From contig NZ_JAYGHR010000074.1 of the NCBI RefSeq assembly GCF_034932365.1, positions 35,740 to 99,739 on the forward strand: a stretch of 64,000 bases of DNA, read 5' to 3'. Every line of letters starts with the position of its first letter. Position 1 is the first letter of the stretch. The notes under the pieces were generated by a model, which ran no database searches, was not told the origin of the DNA, and saw only the letters and a program-made list of their open reading frames with translations. This document shows positions 26,268 to 35,385 of this stretch, in pieces. Source of the stretch: Capilliphycus robustus. Its GTDB lineage: Bacteria; Cyanobacteriota; Cyanobacteriia; Cyanobacteriales; Microcoleaceae. The translations under genes were made by a program, and so were the position numbers.

Positions 26268-27053
26268 TCACAACTCGACAATAACGGGGGTATGATCGCT
26301 GGGTTTTTCTAGGGTTCTGGGGGTTTTATCAATGATACAACTTTTGGCTTTATCATACAGAGATGAACTCAAATAATGATGATCGATGCGCCATCCTTTG
26401 TTACGCGGAAACGATGCGGCGCGATAGTCCCACCAACTAAATTGTCCGCTTTCAGTGTTAAATTTACGGAAGGCGTCGGCTAACCCTAAGTCTAGAATTT
26501 CTGTTAAGGCTTGACGTTCAGCTTCTGAAGCCATGATATGATTTTCTCGACCTTTTGGATCGTGAATATCTCGATCTTCTAAGGCGATGTTAAAGTCTCC
26601 ACAAACACAAATATTTGGGGTTTGTTCTAGGGTTTTTTGCAGATATTCTTTTAAGAGTTTTAACCAACTAAGTTTATAGATATATTTTTCACTTCCGACG
26701 CTGGCACCATTGGGAACGTACAAATTTATGATTCTAATTCCGTCAAGAGTTCCGGCGATCACTCGTTTTTGTTCATCAAAGGTTTGAACGGTATTTGGAT
26801 CTAGAATAGCAGCAAAGCCAACGGTAACATCTTCTAACGGTTGACGGCTAAAAATGGCGACTCCGTTATAAGCTTTTTGTCCAGAAATAGAAAGATGATA
26901 CCCTAAATCTTCAAAAGGAACTCGGGGAAATTGTTGATCCGTAACCTTTGTTTCTTGTAAACACAAAATATCAACAGGGTTAGTCTGTAACCAACCTAAA
27001 ACTTGTTCTTGACGGGTACGAATTGAGTTAACATTCCAAGTCGCAATTTTCAT
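26268..27053 (-). CDS. xth: Exodeoxyribonuclease III (AP endonuclease family 1)
   Basis: DNA-repair nuclease that cuts abasic sites and digests 3' ends. The 261-aa protein starts MKIATWNVNSIRTR and shows every family motif: LQETK (metal glutamate), the GVAIFSR segment, CGDFNIA, the FSWWDYRA loop and the C-terminal SDHTPVIVEL (catalytic His). Length is normal. It stands alone between the vapBC remnant and the decarboxylase gene. Confidence 0.95.
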   Translation of the reverse strand: MKIATWNVNSIRTRQEQVLGWLQTNPVDILCLQETKVTDQQFPRVPFEDLGYHLSISGQKAYNGVAIFSRQPLEDVTVGFAAILDPNTVQTFDEQKRVIAGTLDGIRIINLYVPNGASVGSEKYIYKLSWLKLLKEYLQKTLEQTPNICVCGDFNIALEDRDIHDPKGRENHIMASEAERQALTEILDLGLADAFRKFNTESGQFSWWDYRAASFPRNKGWRIDHHYLSSSLYDKAKSCIIDKTPRTLEKPSDHTPVIVEL

Positions 27054-27164
27054 TATAAATTGAGAAAATCAGTTAGTTCTAAATTGCTCCCTTTGATTAT
27101 TGTTACAGAAAAGGGTTCATTTTGGCAATCTATATTATTTTAATAAGCTACAACTCAGTCGGCT

Positions 27165-27292
27165 GGGTGAGAGTAAAAAGTTGGTGATCTCAGCAGTTGA
27201 ATAATTGGTTGTCACCCACTGAGTAATATCAGTAGGGTGGGTGACAGCAAAAAGTTGGTGATCTCAGCAGTTGAATAATTGGTTGTCACCCA
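27165..27292. repeat. Two 54-bp direct repeats with inverted ends
   Basis: The units at 27165-27218 and 27239-27292 are almost identical, each starting GGGTGA(C/G)AG and ending TTGTCACCCA, so each unit is itself a hairpin. They sit between xth and the stop of the decarboxylase gene (27319). No ORF. Confidence 0.8.
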
Positions 27293-27318
27293 CCCGAAAA
27301 TAAAGCGGGTTTTTTAGC

Positions 27319-28956
27319 TTAAATCGGACAAGATAAGCCTTCTGAACGTTGACTAAAACGAGCGTTTTCTCGATAGTCAACGGGACAATCAATTACAGCC
27401 GGAACATCTTGAGCGAGTGCTTCTTTTAAGATAGGAACTAAGTCCGTTGCTGACTCAACCCGATAGCCTTTTAACCCCATACTTTCGGCAAATTTGACAA
27501 AATCAGGATTCCCAAATTTAATGAAGGAAGAATCACCATAATGGTCTTCTTGCTTCCATTCAATTAAGCCGTAACCGCCATCATTAAAAACGAGCGTTAC
27601 AAAAGCCGTTCCGACTCGTAAAGCTGTTTCTAACTCTTGGCAATTCATCATAAACCCACCATCGCCTGTCGCCGCCACAACTTTTAAATGGGGATTCACT
27701 AATTTAGCCGCCATTGCACCGGGAATCGCAATTCCCATCGCTGCAAAGCCATTAGAAATGATACAAGTATTGGGGCGATCGCAATGAAAATGACGAGCGA
27801 TCCACATTTTATGAGCGCCAACATCAGAGATGACAATATCCTCTGGCCCTAACACCTGACGCAAATCATAAATGAGTTTTTGGGGTTTAATGGGGAAGCC
27901 ATCATCATCAGCATATTGTTCGTAGTCGCGACGAATTTCTGAGCGTAATTTTAACGCATAAGGTTCAGGTTTTCCCGCGCGATCTGAACGGCGCAAAATC
28001 TCATTGAGCGAGTCTGAAATATCGCCAACAATTTCAGCAATGGGGATATAACTACTATCGACTTCAGCCGGAGTAGCACTAATGTGAATAATCGGGATTT
28101 TGCCTTCGGGGTTCCACTTTTTAGGAGAATATTCAATCAAGTCGTAACCAATGGCAATCACCAAATCCGTTTTATCAAAAGCACAACTAATATAATCCCG
28201 CTTTTGTAATCCCGTTGTCCACAAAGAAAGGGGATGAGTATAGGGAATAGCACCTTTCCCCATAAACGTATTGACAACGGGAATATTCAGTTGGGTGGCA
28301 AACTCAGTTAGGGAGTCACTGGCATTCGCTCGTAAGGCACCATTTCCCACTAAAATAATCGGATTTTTAGCTTTAGAAATGGCAACGGCTGCCTCATTCA
28401 TACTGTGATAAGCTGAATAGACTTTTTCACGCTTATCTCGTTCGAGAGGCTGTCCAACTGCTGCCATCGCCGCAATATTTTCAGGCAGATCGATATGAAC
28501 TGCGCCGGGTTTTTCCGCTTGGGCGAGTTTAAAGGCTTTCCGAACAATTTCCGGCGTGTTACTGGGTCGAACAATTTGGGAATTCCACTTAGTAACAGGA
28601 GCAAACATTGCCACCAAATCTAAATATTGATGAGATTCAATGTGCATTCGATCGGTTCCCACCTGTCCGGTAATAGCCACCAGAGGCGCACCATCGAGGT
28701 TTGCATCAGCCACACCTGTCATTAGGTTGGTTGCTCCCGGCCCAAGGGTGGACAGACAAACTCCGGCTTTTCCCGTCAGGCGTCCGTAGACATCGGCCAT
28801 AAAAGCGGCGCCTTGTTCGTGGCGGGTGGTAATAAACTGAATGGAGGAGGTTTTCAAGGATTCGAGAACTTCCATGTTCTCTTCACCGGGTAGTCCGAAG
28901 ACATACTGCACTCCTTCATTTTCAAGGCATTTCACCAGAAGTTCTGCTGTGTTCAT
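27319..28956 (-). CDS. TPP-dependent decarboxylase, likely 2-oxoglutarate decarboxylase
   Basis: A 545-aa thiamine-diphosphate enzyme of the acetolactate-synthase superfamily. I use the ATG at 28956 (MNTAELLVKCLENEGVQYVF) because the upstream extension lacks homology-like sequence. The catalytic Glu lies in TRHEQGAAFMADVYGR, and the TPP site is GDGGFMMNCQE...FNDGGYG. Such genes are usually annotated ilvB-like, but a neighbouring succinate-semialdehyde dehydrogenase on the same strand matches the arrangement described for the cyanobacterial 2-oxoglutarate decarboxylase/SSADH bypass of the TCA cycle. Acetolactate synthase remains possible. Confidence 0.8.
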   Translation of the reverse strand: MNTAELLVKCLENEGVQYVFGLPGEENMEVLESLKTSSIQFITTRHEQGAAFMADVYGRLTGKAGVCLSTLGPGATNLMTGVADANLDGAPLVAITGQVGTDRMHIESHQYLDLVAMFAPVTKWNSQIVRPSNTPEIVRKAFKLAQAEKPGAVHIDLPENIAAMAAVGQPLERDKREKVYSAYHSMNEAAVAISKAKNPIILVGNGALRANASDSLTEFATQLNIPVVNTFMGKGAIPYTHPLSLWTTGLQKRDYISCAFDKTDLVIAIGYDLIEYSPKKWNPEGKIPIIHISATPAEVDSSYIPIAEIVGDISDSLNEILRRSDRAGKPEPYALKLRSEIRRDYEQYADDDGFPIKPQKLIYDLRQVLGPEDIVISDVGAHKMWIARHFHCDRPNTCIISNGFAAMGIAIPGAMAAKLVNPHLKVVAATGDGGFMMNCQELETALRVGTAFVTLVFNDGGYGLIEWKQEDHYGDSSFIKFGNPDFVKFAESMGLKGYRVESATDLVPILKEALAQDVPAVIDCPVDYRENARFSQRSEGLSCPI

Positions 28957-29142
28957 GTGAGGTCTAAAAATTGGAAATTTTGAAATTAGATGAGATTCAT
29001 TGCCGTATCGTCCGGGAGTCGGATTCAAAGTTCACCCTTTACAGGCTTACTTTATTATCATTGCAACGACGGTCAACAATTCTTCTATCTATCAGTTGAG
29101 CCTGAATTCTTTTTACTTTGAATCCTCAATTCCGAATGATTT

Positions 29143-30507
29143 TTACTGAATCCAAACGGTTTTGATGTTGACGAATTCGTGAATGCCCTGAATACTTAAC
29201 TCTCGTCCGTAGCCTGAGCGTTTAATTCCACCAAAGGGTAAACGCGGGTCAGACTTGACTAAACCGTTGATAAAGACAGCACCCGCATCTAGCTCTGAGA
29301 TTAAGCGATCGCGCTCCGCTTCATCTGTAGTCCATGCACTTGCACCCAAACCAAAGACTGTGCTATTTGCTAATTTTATCGCTTCATCGAGGGTGGAGAC
29401 ACGGAACATTAACGCTACAGGGCCGAAAAATTCTTCCTCGTAGGGGGGGGTTCCGGGTGGGATATCACTCAAGATGGTGGGTGGATAAAAGTTTCCCGGT
29501 TGTGCCAGGGGTTGACCGCCTATCAGCACTTTAGCACCTTTTGCGACGGAGGCTTTCACTTGGTTGTCGATATCTTGTAGAATGTCAGGTGTTGCTAACG
29601 GCCCGACATCCGTATCGGCTGCCATCGGATCACCGATTTTTAAAGCTTGGAATTTTTTAACTAAACCCTGTTCAAATTGATCGGCGATCGCTTCGGCTAG
29701 GATAAAGCGCTTGGCTGCAATGCACGACTGACCATTATTTAACATTCTAGCGGTGACTGCCGACTCCACCGCCGCTTCTAGATCTGCACTTTCGAGGACG
29801 ATAAACGGATCGCTACCCCCCAATTCTAATACCGTTTTTTTGATGTGTTTCCCGGCAAGAGAGGCGAAACTCATGCCCGCAGGTTCGCTTCCGGTGAGGG
29901 TTCCCGCTTTGACGCGATCATCAGCGATCACTTGAGCGACTTTATCCGATCCGATCAGCAAGGTTTGAAACACGCCTTCGGGAAAACCCGCCTCAGTGAA
30001 AATTTCAGCGATCGCCAGCGCACATTGGGGTACATTGGAAGCGTGTTTGAGCAAGCCGACGTTCCCCGCCATCAGTGCTGGTGCCGCAAACCTCAAAACT
30101 TGCCAAAAGGGAAAATTCCAGGGCATGACGGCTAAAATAATGCCCATAGGTTCATAGCGCACGTAGCTTTGACTCGCATCCGTTTCAGCCGGAACAGGGG
30201 CGAGAAATTGAGCGGCGTTTTCAGCGTAGTAGCGACAAACCGAAGCGCTTTTTTTGGCTTCTGCGATCGCTGAAGTGAGAGGTTTTCCCATTTCCAGCGT
30301 CATCAGTTTAGCGAATTTCTCGGCATCAGTTTCAAGAATATTCGCCGCATTCTGCATCCAGTTGGCTTTTTGTTCGTATGGCAGATGCCGATACTGTTCA
30401 AAGGCTTGTTGGGCGAGGCTGAGACTGTTTTCGATTTGAGCGTCTGTTAACGCTTCAAATGTCTTCAGCAACTCCCCTGTCGCTGGATTTATTGTAGCAA
30501 TCCCCAT
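29143..30507 (-). CDS. gabD: NAD(P)-dependent succinate-semialdehyde dehydrogenase
   Basis: Aldehyde dehydrogenase, 454 aa. The catalytic glutamate is in VLELGGSDPFIV and the nucleophilic cysteine in NNGQSCIAAKRFI; the substrate and cofactor segments (MPWNFPFWQVLRFAAPALMAGN) are complete. It is slightly short for the family but has all core parts. The upstream position relative to the TPP decarboxylase on the same strand (187 bp apart) supports oxidation of succinate semialdehyde to succinate, feeding the TCA cycle. The N-terminal MGIATINPATGELLKTFEA is typical of cyanobacterial SSADH. Confidence 0.88.
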   Translation of the reverse strand: MGIATINPATGELLKTFEALTDAQIENSLSLAQQAFEQYRHLPYEQKANWMQNAANILETDAEKFAKLMTLEMGKPLTSAIAEAKKSASVCRYYAENAAQFLAPVPAETDASQSYVRYEPMGIILAVMPWNFPFWQVLRFAAPALMAGNVGLLKHASNVPQCALAIAEIFTEAGFPEGVFQTLLIGSDKVAQVIADDRVKAGTLTGSEPAGMSFASLAGKHIKKTVLELGGSDPFIVLESADLEAAVESAVTARMLNNGQSCIAAKRFILAEAIADQFEQGLVKKFQALKIGDPMAADTDVGPLATPDILQDIDNQVKASVAKGAKVLIGGQPLAQPGNFYPPTILSDIPPGTPPYEEEFFGPVALMFRVSTLDEAIKLANSTVFGLGASAWTTDEAERDRLISELDAGAVFINGLVKSDPRLPFGGIKRSGYGRELSIQGIHEFVNIKTVWIQ

Positions 30508-30781
30508 AGTAACTTTTAGTTTTTTTAAGATAAAAGTTCGGACGGGTTTCTAGGCCTGTCCCGTTCTCCTTTATCCTAACTCTGAACAACTCCTAACTCT
30601 TGTTTAACTTATTTGTTGCTGATCAGTCTACATAAATCGATACATTTCACAAAAGAATGGAGATTGACATCCTCTCCAGTTAACCCTCCTCAAGGTTAAC
30701 GGTATTCAATCCTACAAGCTAACTTGCAAGGGAGTTTCAGCGAATTTCCTCATGGATCTCCAAAAAATTTTGCCAAAGGGG
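30508..30781. other. Intergenic, with a possible IS200/IS605 terminus
   Basis: Between gabD and the tRNA-Glu promoter. TTGACATCCTCTCC (30664-30677) followed by the hairpin GTTAACC...GGTTAAC and TATTC resembles, in reverse orientation, the right end of IS200/IS605 elements (compare GAATCCTCTGGCTTTAGC at 54.51 kb). No transposase is present. The end is isolated and degraded; low confidence. Confidence 0.3.
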
Positions 30782-30810
30782 TTGACACCCAAGAATAATC
30801 TCTCTATAGT
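30782..30810 (+). promoter_or_regulatory. Promoter of tRNA-Glu
   Basis: TTGACA (30782-30787), 17 bp, TATAGT (30805-30810). A transcript would start near 30817, about 33 bases before the mature tRNA 5' end. Confidence 0.85.
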
Positions 30811-30849
30811 AGTAAAGGTGAAAGGCAAGAAATGCTAAACACAAGTTTT

Positions 30850-30922
30850 GCCCCCATCGTCTAGAGGCCTAGGACACCTCCCTTTCACGGAGGCGACAGG
30901 GATTCGAATTCCCTTGGGGGTA
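30850..30922 (+). tRNA. tRNA-Glu (UUC)
   Basis: GCCCCCATCGTCTAGAGGCC starts a 73-nt cloverleaf. The anticodon stem and loop CCTCCCTTTCACGGAGG carry TTC, the T-arm is AGGGATTCGAATTCCCT, and the acceptor 3' strand is TGGGGGT with discriminator A. No CCA is encoded. In cyanobacteria this tRNA also donates glutamate to tetrapyrrole synthesis through HemA. Confidence 0.97.
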
Positions 30923-30994
30923 TTAAAAAATAAACACCGAGTTAAAGCTTGAGGTTCTATACACTCAGGCTTAAACTCTTTTTAGGGCTAATCG

Positions 30995-31927
30995 TTATGA
31001 CGATCCAAATAAGAACAACCAAAACGGTAGAGTTATTAATAAAACGACAGAACCGACAGCGAGAGTCGTAACCGTTAACTCCCGATCTAGATTAAACGCT
31101 TCTGCTAACACCAACGTTGCAAAAGCAGGGGGAGTTGCCATTAATAATACCATAACCAAGAGCGGTGAACCCCTAACGCCCAAAATCGAGAGAATTGTAC
31201 CGATAACCAACGGAACAATAAACATTTTAATCGTCAGACTGACAGAAGCTTGTTTCAAATAACGCCAAGAAGACAGTTGACTCAAGCGCATTCCCATCAA
31301 AATCAACGATAAAGCAATCATACTCCAAGCCGTTACTCGTAAACTCTGTTCGACTCCAGAAGGGAAAGGAACCTCCCGAAAAACCAAGCTAAACCCTAAA
31401 CTCCACAACGCCGGATTTTTCAACATGACTATCATCAAAGATAGAGGGTTTTGAGTCTCTAAACCAAACTTAGCTGCTAATAATACTCCCAACCCATAGG
31501 CGCCAATAGCAGAACCCAAACCATCATAAAATACCGCCCAACCAAAATATTCTGTTCCCACCAATGATAAGATAACAGGAAAACCAATATAACCCGTATT
31601 TCCCACCATTGAACTTAAAATAAAACTCCCTTGAGTAGGGCGACTCCAAGATAGATTGAGATGAGAATCATGGCGTTTTTGACTGATCCAAACCCAAGCC
31701 AAACTCGCACCCGATAAAATGGCTATCCACGCCACAACCGGGGCTAACCAAATTCCTCCCGATAAGTCAGCTTGACGTAAAAATGCAAAAATTCCGACAG
31801 GAACCCCAACCCAAAATAAAAATCGTCCAATCCAAACGGGAACAAAAGAGGGTAAAATAAGTCTGAGAATCCATCCCAAAAGGACTCCGCCAATTAACCA
31901 TTGATAGAGTTGTAGAAGTTGAGTCAT
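30995..31927 (-). CDS. AEC family transporter (auxin-efflux-carrier-like)
   Basis: A 310-aa integral membrane protein with about ten helices in two five-helix halves, as in the AEC/BASS-like fold. The central GNTGYIGFPVILSLVG matches the conserved crossover motif of AEC permeases. The family exports or imports small organic acids such as malate; the substrate here is not shown. It lies divergent from the VanY-like peptidase and converges on tRNA-Glu. Confidence 0.85.
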   Translation of the reverse strand: MTQLLQLYQWLIGGVLLGWILRLILPSFVPVWIGRFLFWVGVPVGIFAFLRQADLSGGIWLAPVVAWIAILSGASLAWVWISQKRHDSHLNLSWSRPTQGSFILSSMVGNTGYIGFPVILSLVGTEYFGWAVFYDGLGSAIGAYGLGVLLAAKFGLETQNPLSLMIVMLKNPALWSLGFSLVFREVPFPSGVEQSLRVTAWSMIALSLILMGMRLSQLSSWRYLKQASVSLTIKMFIVPLVIGTILSILGVRGSPLLVMVLLMATPPAFATLVLAEAFNLDRELTVTTLAVGSVVLLITLPFWLFLFGSS

Positions 31928-32376
31928 TATCTTAGAGATGAGCCTCGAATTTTGGTGAATTTAATCATCATTTTTTCGCGATTTATTCAAAAATAAATTA
32001 GCTTTTTTATCTCTAATTTTCAGCCGAACCTTTGAGGAATTCCCCAAGAAATCAATCCCAGCCCAAAAATATATAAACCGATCCGGAACAGTGATAGTTG
32101 TTATTGAAAACTCAATTGTATAATGTTGGAAAATTAATCTTTGGTAAAAAGGATACCCATTGCGGCTTTTACCTTATATTAAAAGGTTGAATCGCCAAAT
32201 CAAGACTCAAAAATTAGAGCTTGTAAGCCTCTGAGAGTGGGTTAGGGTGTTTAAGTGCTGCATCACGCAGCTTTTACACTAGATTTGAGTAAAGCTGCCT
32301 AAATCCTAAACTTAATGCTGATAATTTTCAACTCTCAGTCTAAAATCGATAAGTGGTGCTTTGACGAAAAGCAGGA
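31928..32376. other. Intergenic region, nothing recognised
   Basis: 449 bp between the AEC transporter (minus) and the peptidase (plus). It is AT-rich with no ORF worth calling; GTGCTGCATCACGCAGC (about 32256-32272) is a short palindrome, and no clear promoter pair stands out. Confidence 0.45.
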
Positions 32377-33276
32377 GTGAAGCTGTTGAATAACGCAAGT
32401 CTGCCCGAAAACACACAACCCCTCTCCGAAATGGTTGCAGAAGATATCCCGGAAGCCATTCGAGATCCTAACGATACTGAACCCACCGCCAGCCAGTCGC
32501 AGCGAAAGTGGCTGTTTTGGAAGTTACTGGGACTCGCTACAATAGCATTTGGTCTGACGCTGTTGCTCAACTACCAGTTTGGCATCTTGATGACACAGGC
32601 ACCAAGCGACTTAGCGCAACCCAACCCAACCGTTGTTTCGACTGAACCCTCAGTCTCTGCGACGGCTTCTCCGGCTGGGGAAAACCCCTTAACAGAGGAA
32701 GCGAGTTCCGGTGATCAACCCTCAGAAGACTTGCTTGGACATCTTCCCTACGAAGAAGCATCCCCAGATGAATTGAAAAATATTACAGCAGATGGCAGCA
32801 TTAAATTGCGTTCTGCTGCTGCCCAAGCTTACCTAGAAATGGCAGATAGCGCTCGGCAAGAGGGAATTCGCTTAATTCCTTTATCTGGATTTCGCACCAT
32901 TCAAGATCAAGAATATCTGTTTTTTGAGGTGAAAGCCCAACGGGGACAAAATGCCAGCAAACGCGCTGAAGTGAGCGCTCCTCCGGGTTATAGCGAACAT
33001 CATACAGGTTATGCTCTCGATGTTGGGGATGCAGATTTTCCCGATACTCATCTGGCTGTCAGCTTTGAAAAAACAAAAGCCTTCGAGTGGTTGGCTGAAA
33101 ATGCAGCTTTCTACAGTTTTGAGTTATCCTTTCCCCAAGACAATCCTCAAGGGGTGAGTTATGAACCCTGGCATTGGCGTTATGTTGGCGATCGCCATAG
33201 TCTAGAAACGTTTTATAAAGCCAAGTCAAAGTTGGAAAATTCCCTTGATATCCCCGAAGCTGAGATCGAACCCTAA
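32377..33276 (+). CDS. D-Ala-D-Ala carboxypeptidase, VanY-type (M15B)
   Basis: Envelope peptidase that trims peptidoglycan stem peptides. The 299-aa protein starts at a GTG at 32377 (GCAGGA just upstream). It has an acidic N-terminal tail, a membrane anchor at about 48-70 (LFWKLLGLATIAFGLTLLLN), a Pro/Ser/Thr-rich linker and a C-terminal M15 domain. The zinc and catalytic residues are in SEHHTGYALDVGD and EPWHWRYVGD, with the LIPLSGFRTIQDQEYLF substrate segment. It probably faces the periplasm. The HEAGH-protease-like gene starts seven bases after its stop. Confidence 0.9.
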   Translation: MKLLNNASLPENTQPLSEMVAEDIPEAIRDPNDTEPTASQSQRKWLFWKLLGLATIAFGLTLLLNYQFGILMTQAPSDLAQPNPTVVSTEPSVSATASPAGENPLTEEASSGDQPSEDLLGHLPYEEASPDELKNITADGSIKLRSAAAQAYLEMADSARQEGIRLIPLSGFRTIQDQEYLFFEVKAQRGQNASKRAEVSAPPGYSEHHTGYALDVGDADFPDTHLAVSFEKTKAFEWLAENAAFYSFELSFPQDNPQGVSYEPWHWRYVGDRHSLETFYKAKSKLENSLDIPEAEIEP

Positions 33277-33282
33277 TCTGTT

Positions 33283-33972
33283 ATGAAGCAAACGTCCCTA
33301 AATCTGATTGCGATTACGATTTTTACCCTAACGATGTCCGCTCTGCTCGGGCCATTAATTCATTTATCTCCTATCATTCCTGCAAGTTTAGTGTTTTCGC
33401 TGCTCGTTTTGGGGACCATTGATACCCTAGCGCTCCAAGGTCAGGGTTCAACCGTTTTAATTGAAAGTATAGAAGGAATTTCTCCAGAAAAACGCGATCG
33501 CATCCTCCGTCACGAAGCTGGACATTTTCTGGTAGCCTATTTAATGAATATTCCCATCACAGGTTACGCCCTGAATGCTCTCGAAGCCTGGAGACAGGGA
33601 CAAACGGCTCAAGGTGGCGTTCAGTTTAATGATAGAGAGTTGTTGGGACAACTGCAACAAGGTCAGCTTTCCGGCCAATTAATTGATCGCTACTGCACCG
33701 TTTGGATGGCGGGAATCGCAGCAGAAATTTTAGTTTATGACAAAGCAGAAGGCGGCGCTGAAGATCGAGGAAAAATTAGAACCGTTTGGAGACAACTCAG
33801 ACGCCCTCTTTCGGAAGCTACTCTCAAAGAGCGTTGGGCGACTCTACAAGCCCAAACTTTGATTGAACAACATCAGTCCGCCTATGAAGCCTTAGTTGAG
33901 GCGATGGGACAACGCACCCCAGTCGAAGAATGCTGTCAGATTCTTGAGAAAACCTTAAAAATTAACCCTTAA
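33283..33972 (+). CDS. HEAGH zinc-protease-like membrane protein (M41-like, no AAA domain)
   Basis: A 229-aa protein with two N-terminal hydrophobic segments (about 5-27 and 33-50) and the zinc motif RHEAGHFLVAYLM at about 75-87. A downstream MAGIAAEILVYDKAEGGAEDRGKI resembles the FtsH M41 region (GGxAAEE...D), but the AAA ATPase of FtsH is missing. Such stand-alone M41-like proteins occur in cyanobacteria and plastids; function unknown. The close spacing to the VanY-like gene (six bases) indicates one operon. Confidence 0.8.
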   Translation: MKQTSLNLIAITIFTLTMSALLGPLIHLSPIIPASLVFSLLVLGTIDTLALQGQGSTVLIESIEGISPEKRDRILRHEAGHFLVAYLMNIPITGYALNALEAWRQGQTAQGGVQFNDRELLGQLQQGQLSGQLIDRYCTVWMAGIAAEILVYDKAEGGAEDRGKIRTVWRQLRRPLSEATLKERWATLQAQTLIEQHQSAYEALVEAMGQRTPVEECCQILEKTLKINP

Positions 33973-34173
33973 AAACGGTCAAACTGCCCATTTTTCCGTC
34001 GTTATTCCCCTAATTTTCTTCCTTGACGAGCAATTTGCATTAATTCATCCTTCAAATGGTGACAGTCTTGACTAAATGCTGATCGGTAGGCGCGATAAAT
34101 TATTTAGCAAGCAGTCAGTGGACAACCTTTGCCACCGTTGCTGTGGAAAGGCATATTAAGCGGGAAGAATCCA

Positions 34174-34554
34174 ATGACTATGACTATGACTATGACTTTC
34201 GATGACATTTATCGCTATTTCCAAAGCCCTCCGCCTGTTTATCTTAATAAAGAGTTGGCGGTTTGCTACATCTTATCTGTCGTCTTACAGGGAGATTCCT
34301 ATGGAACCGAGTTGATTGACCGACTAGAAGAAGAATATGCCATCTACAGACTGTCAGATACGGTACTCTATAGCGCCCTGAAGTTTCTCGAAGCACAAGA
34401 TAGTATTACCGGGTATTGGAAGAAGGTAGAAGGACGGGGGCGTCCTCGCAGAATGTATCAACTCACTCCTGAATTTCGGAACAAAGCTCAAGAATTGGCT
34501 CGTCTTTGGTACGAGTATGCTCAGGAGTATGCCGGAGAGGCTCAACTTGTGTAA
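34174..34554 (+). CDS. PadR family transcriptional regulator
   Basis: A 126-aa winged-helix protein. Conserved PadR parts are ELAVCYILSVVLQGDSYGTELIDRLE, LSDTVLYSALKFLEAQDSITGYW and GRGRPRRMYQLTPEFRNKA. The ATG at 34174 begins a run of three ATGACT units and one more ATG (MTMTMTMTF), so initiation could occur at any of four codons. A TTG at 34129 would extend it, but the added residues look non-coding. The ligand and target are unknown; PadR proteins usually repress a nearby gene, here perhaps the following assembly factor. Confidence 0.85.
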   Translation: MTMTMTMTFDDIYRYFQSPPPVYLNKELAVCYILSVVLQGDSYGTELIDRLEEEYAIYRLSDTVLYSALKFLEAQDSITGYWKKVEGRGRPRRMYQLTPEFRNKAQELARLWYEYAQEYAGEAQLV

Positions 34555-34591
34555 AGTATTCTAAGGAAAACTTTTACTCAAGCTGTCTCAC

Positions 34592-35143
34592 TTGTCGCCC
34601 ATGACTGTTCCTGTCTTACCTTCTACCTTTGTACTCACGTCCCTAATGGTTGTCGGTCTGTTTTTCTTCATTAAGGCTTCTGTTAAAGAGCGCATTCAAC
34701 AAGAAAAACTGATCGCTCCACAAGAGGCTGAGTCCTTGTTGACTCAGCTTCAACTTCACTTTAATTCACGGGCTTATCGAGTGGCACAAACGAACCCTGA
34801 AGAAAATCAAATCATCTTTGAGGGGCTTGTTCGTCCAAGTGGGTTTCTGGCTATTTTTTTAACATTGCTCACCGCCGTAGGATTGTTATGTTTAGCCCTA
34901 GTTCTATCCATGATCGTTCCGCAGAATGGTCAATGGTTTCTGGGGCTAGTGATTCTTTCTCCCTTAACGGGTCTGTTTTATTGGCAACGAGCTAGACGCA
35001 TAGAGCAGGTGACCCTGAAGCTCGAAGTGGCTGTTGACTCCGTTACTCAACCCCAGAGTATCATTACCGTTCGAGGACATCGAGATGAACTCGCTACCCT
35101 GAAACAGTCTCTTGGGTTGAAATCCTGGGAAGAAACTCACTAA
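34592..35143 (+). CDS. Cofactor assembly of complex C subunit B (CCB2/CCB4-like)
   Basis: A 183-aa membrane protein of the CCB family, which in plastids and cyanobacteria helps attach heme ci to cytochrome b6. Residues 10-28 form a helix (STFVLTSLMVVGLFFFIKAS), followed by VKERIQQEKLIAPQEAES. A central hairpin (about 80-130) spans the membrane twice, and the C-terminus is a soluble domain ending LKQSLGLKSWEE. The ATG at residue 4 is an alternative start. The family call is from the characteristic N-terminus. Confidence 0.75.
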   Translation: MSPMTVPVLPSTFVLTSLMVVGLFFFIKASVKERIQQEKLIAPQEAESLLTQLQLHFNSRAYRVAQTNPEENQIIFEGLVRPSGFLAIFLTLLTAVGLLCLALVLSMIVPQNGQWFLGLVILSPLTGLFYWQRARRIEQVTLKLEVAVDSVTQPQSIITVRGHRDELATLKQSLGLKSWEETH

Positions 35144-35385
35144 ACGGGTAAAGTTAGGCTTTGAGCAAGGGGTGATCACGGAGAGGAGATAGAAGTCCTC
35201 ACTCCTCAAAATTTAGACTTCCTGTATGATTTGCTTTCTAGAGAGTTATAATTAAGTCTTACTCATCTAGTTAAGCGTCTCATCGGTCAGGCCACTTCTG
35301 CCGAATCACAATCAACTCTAGGAATTCATCTTGATTCTGCTCTGAGTCCGACAAAAAAAAATGATGTTGCCCACAACACCATAAA

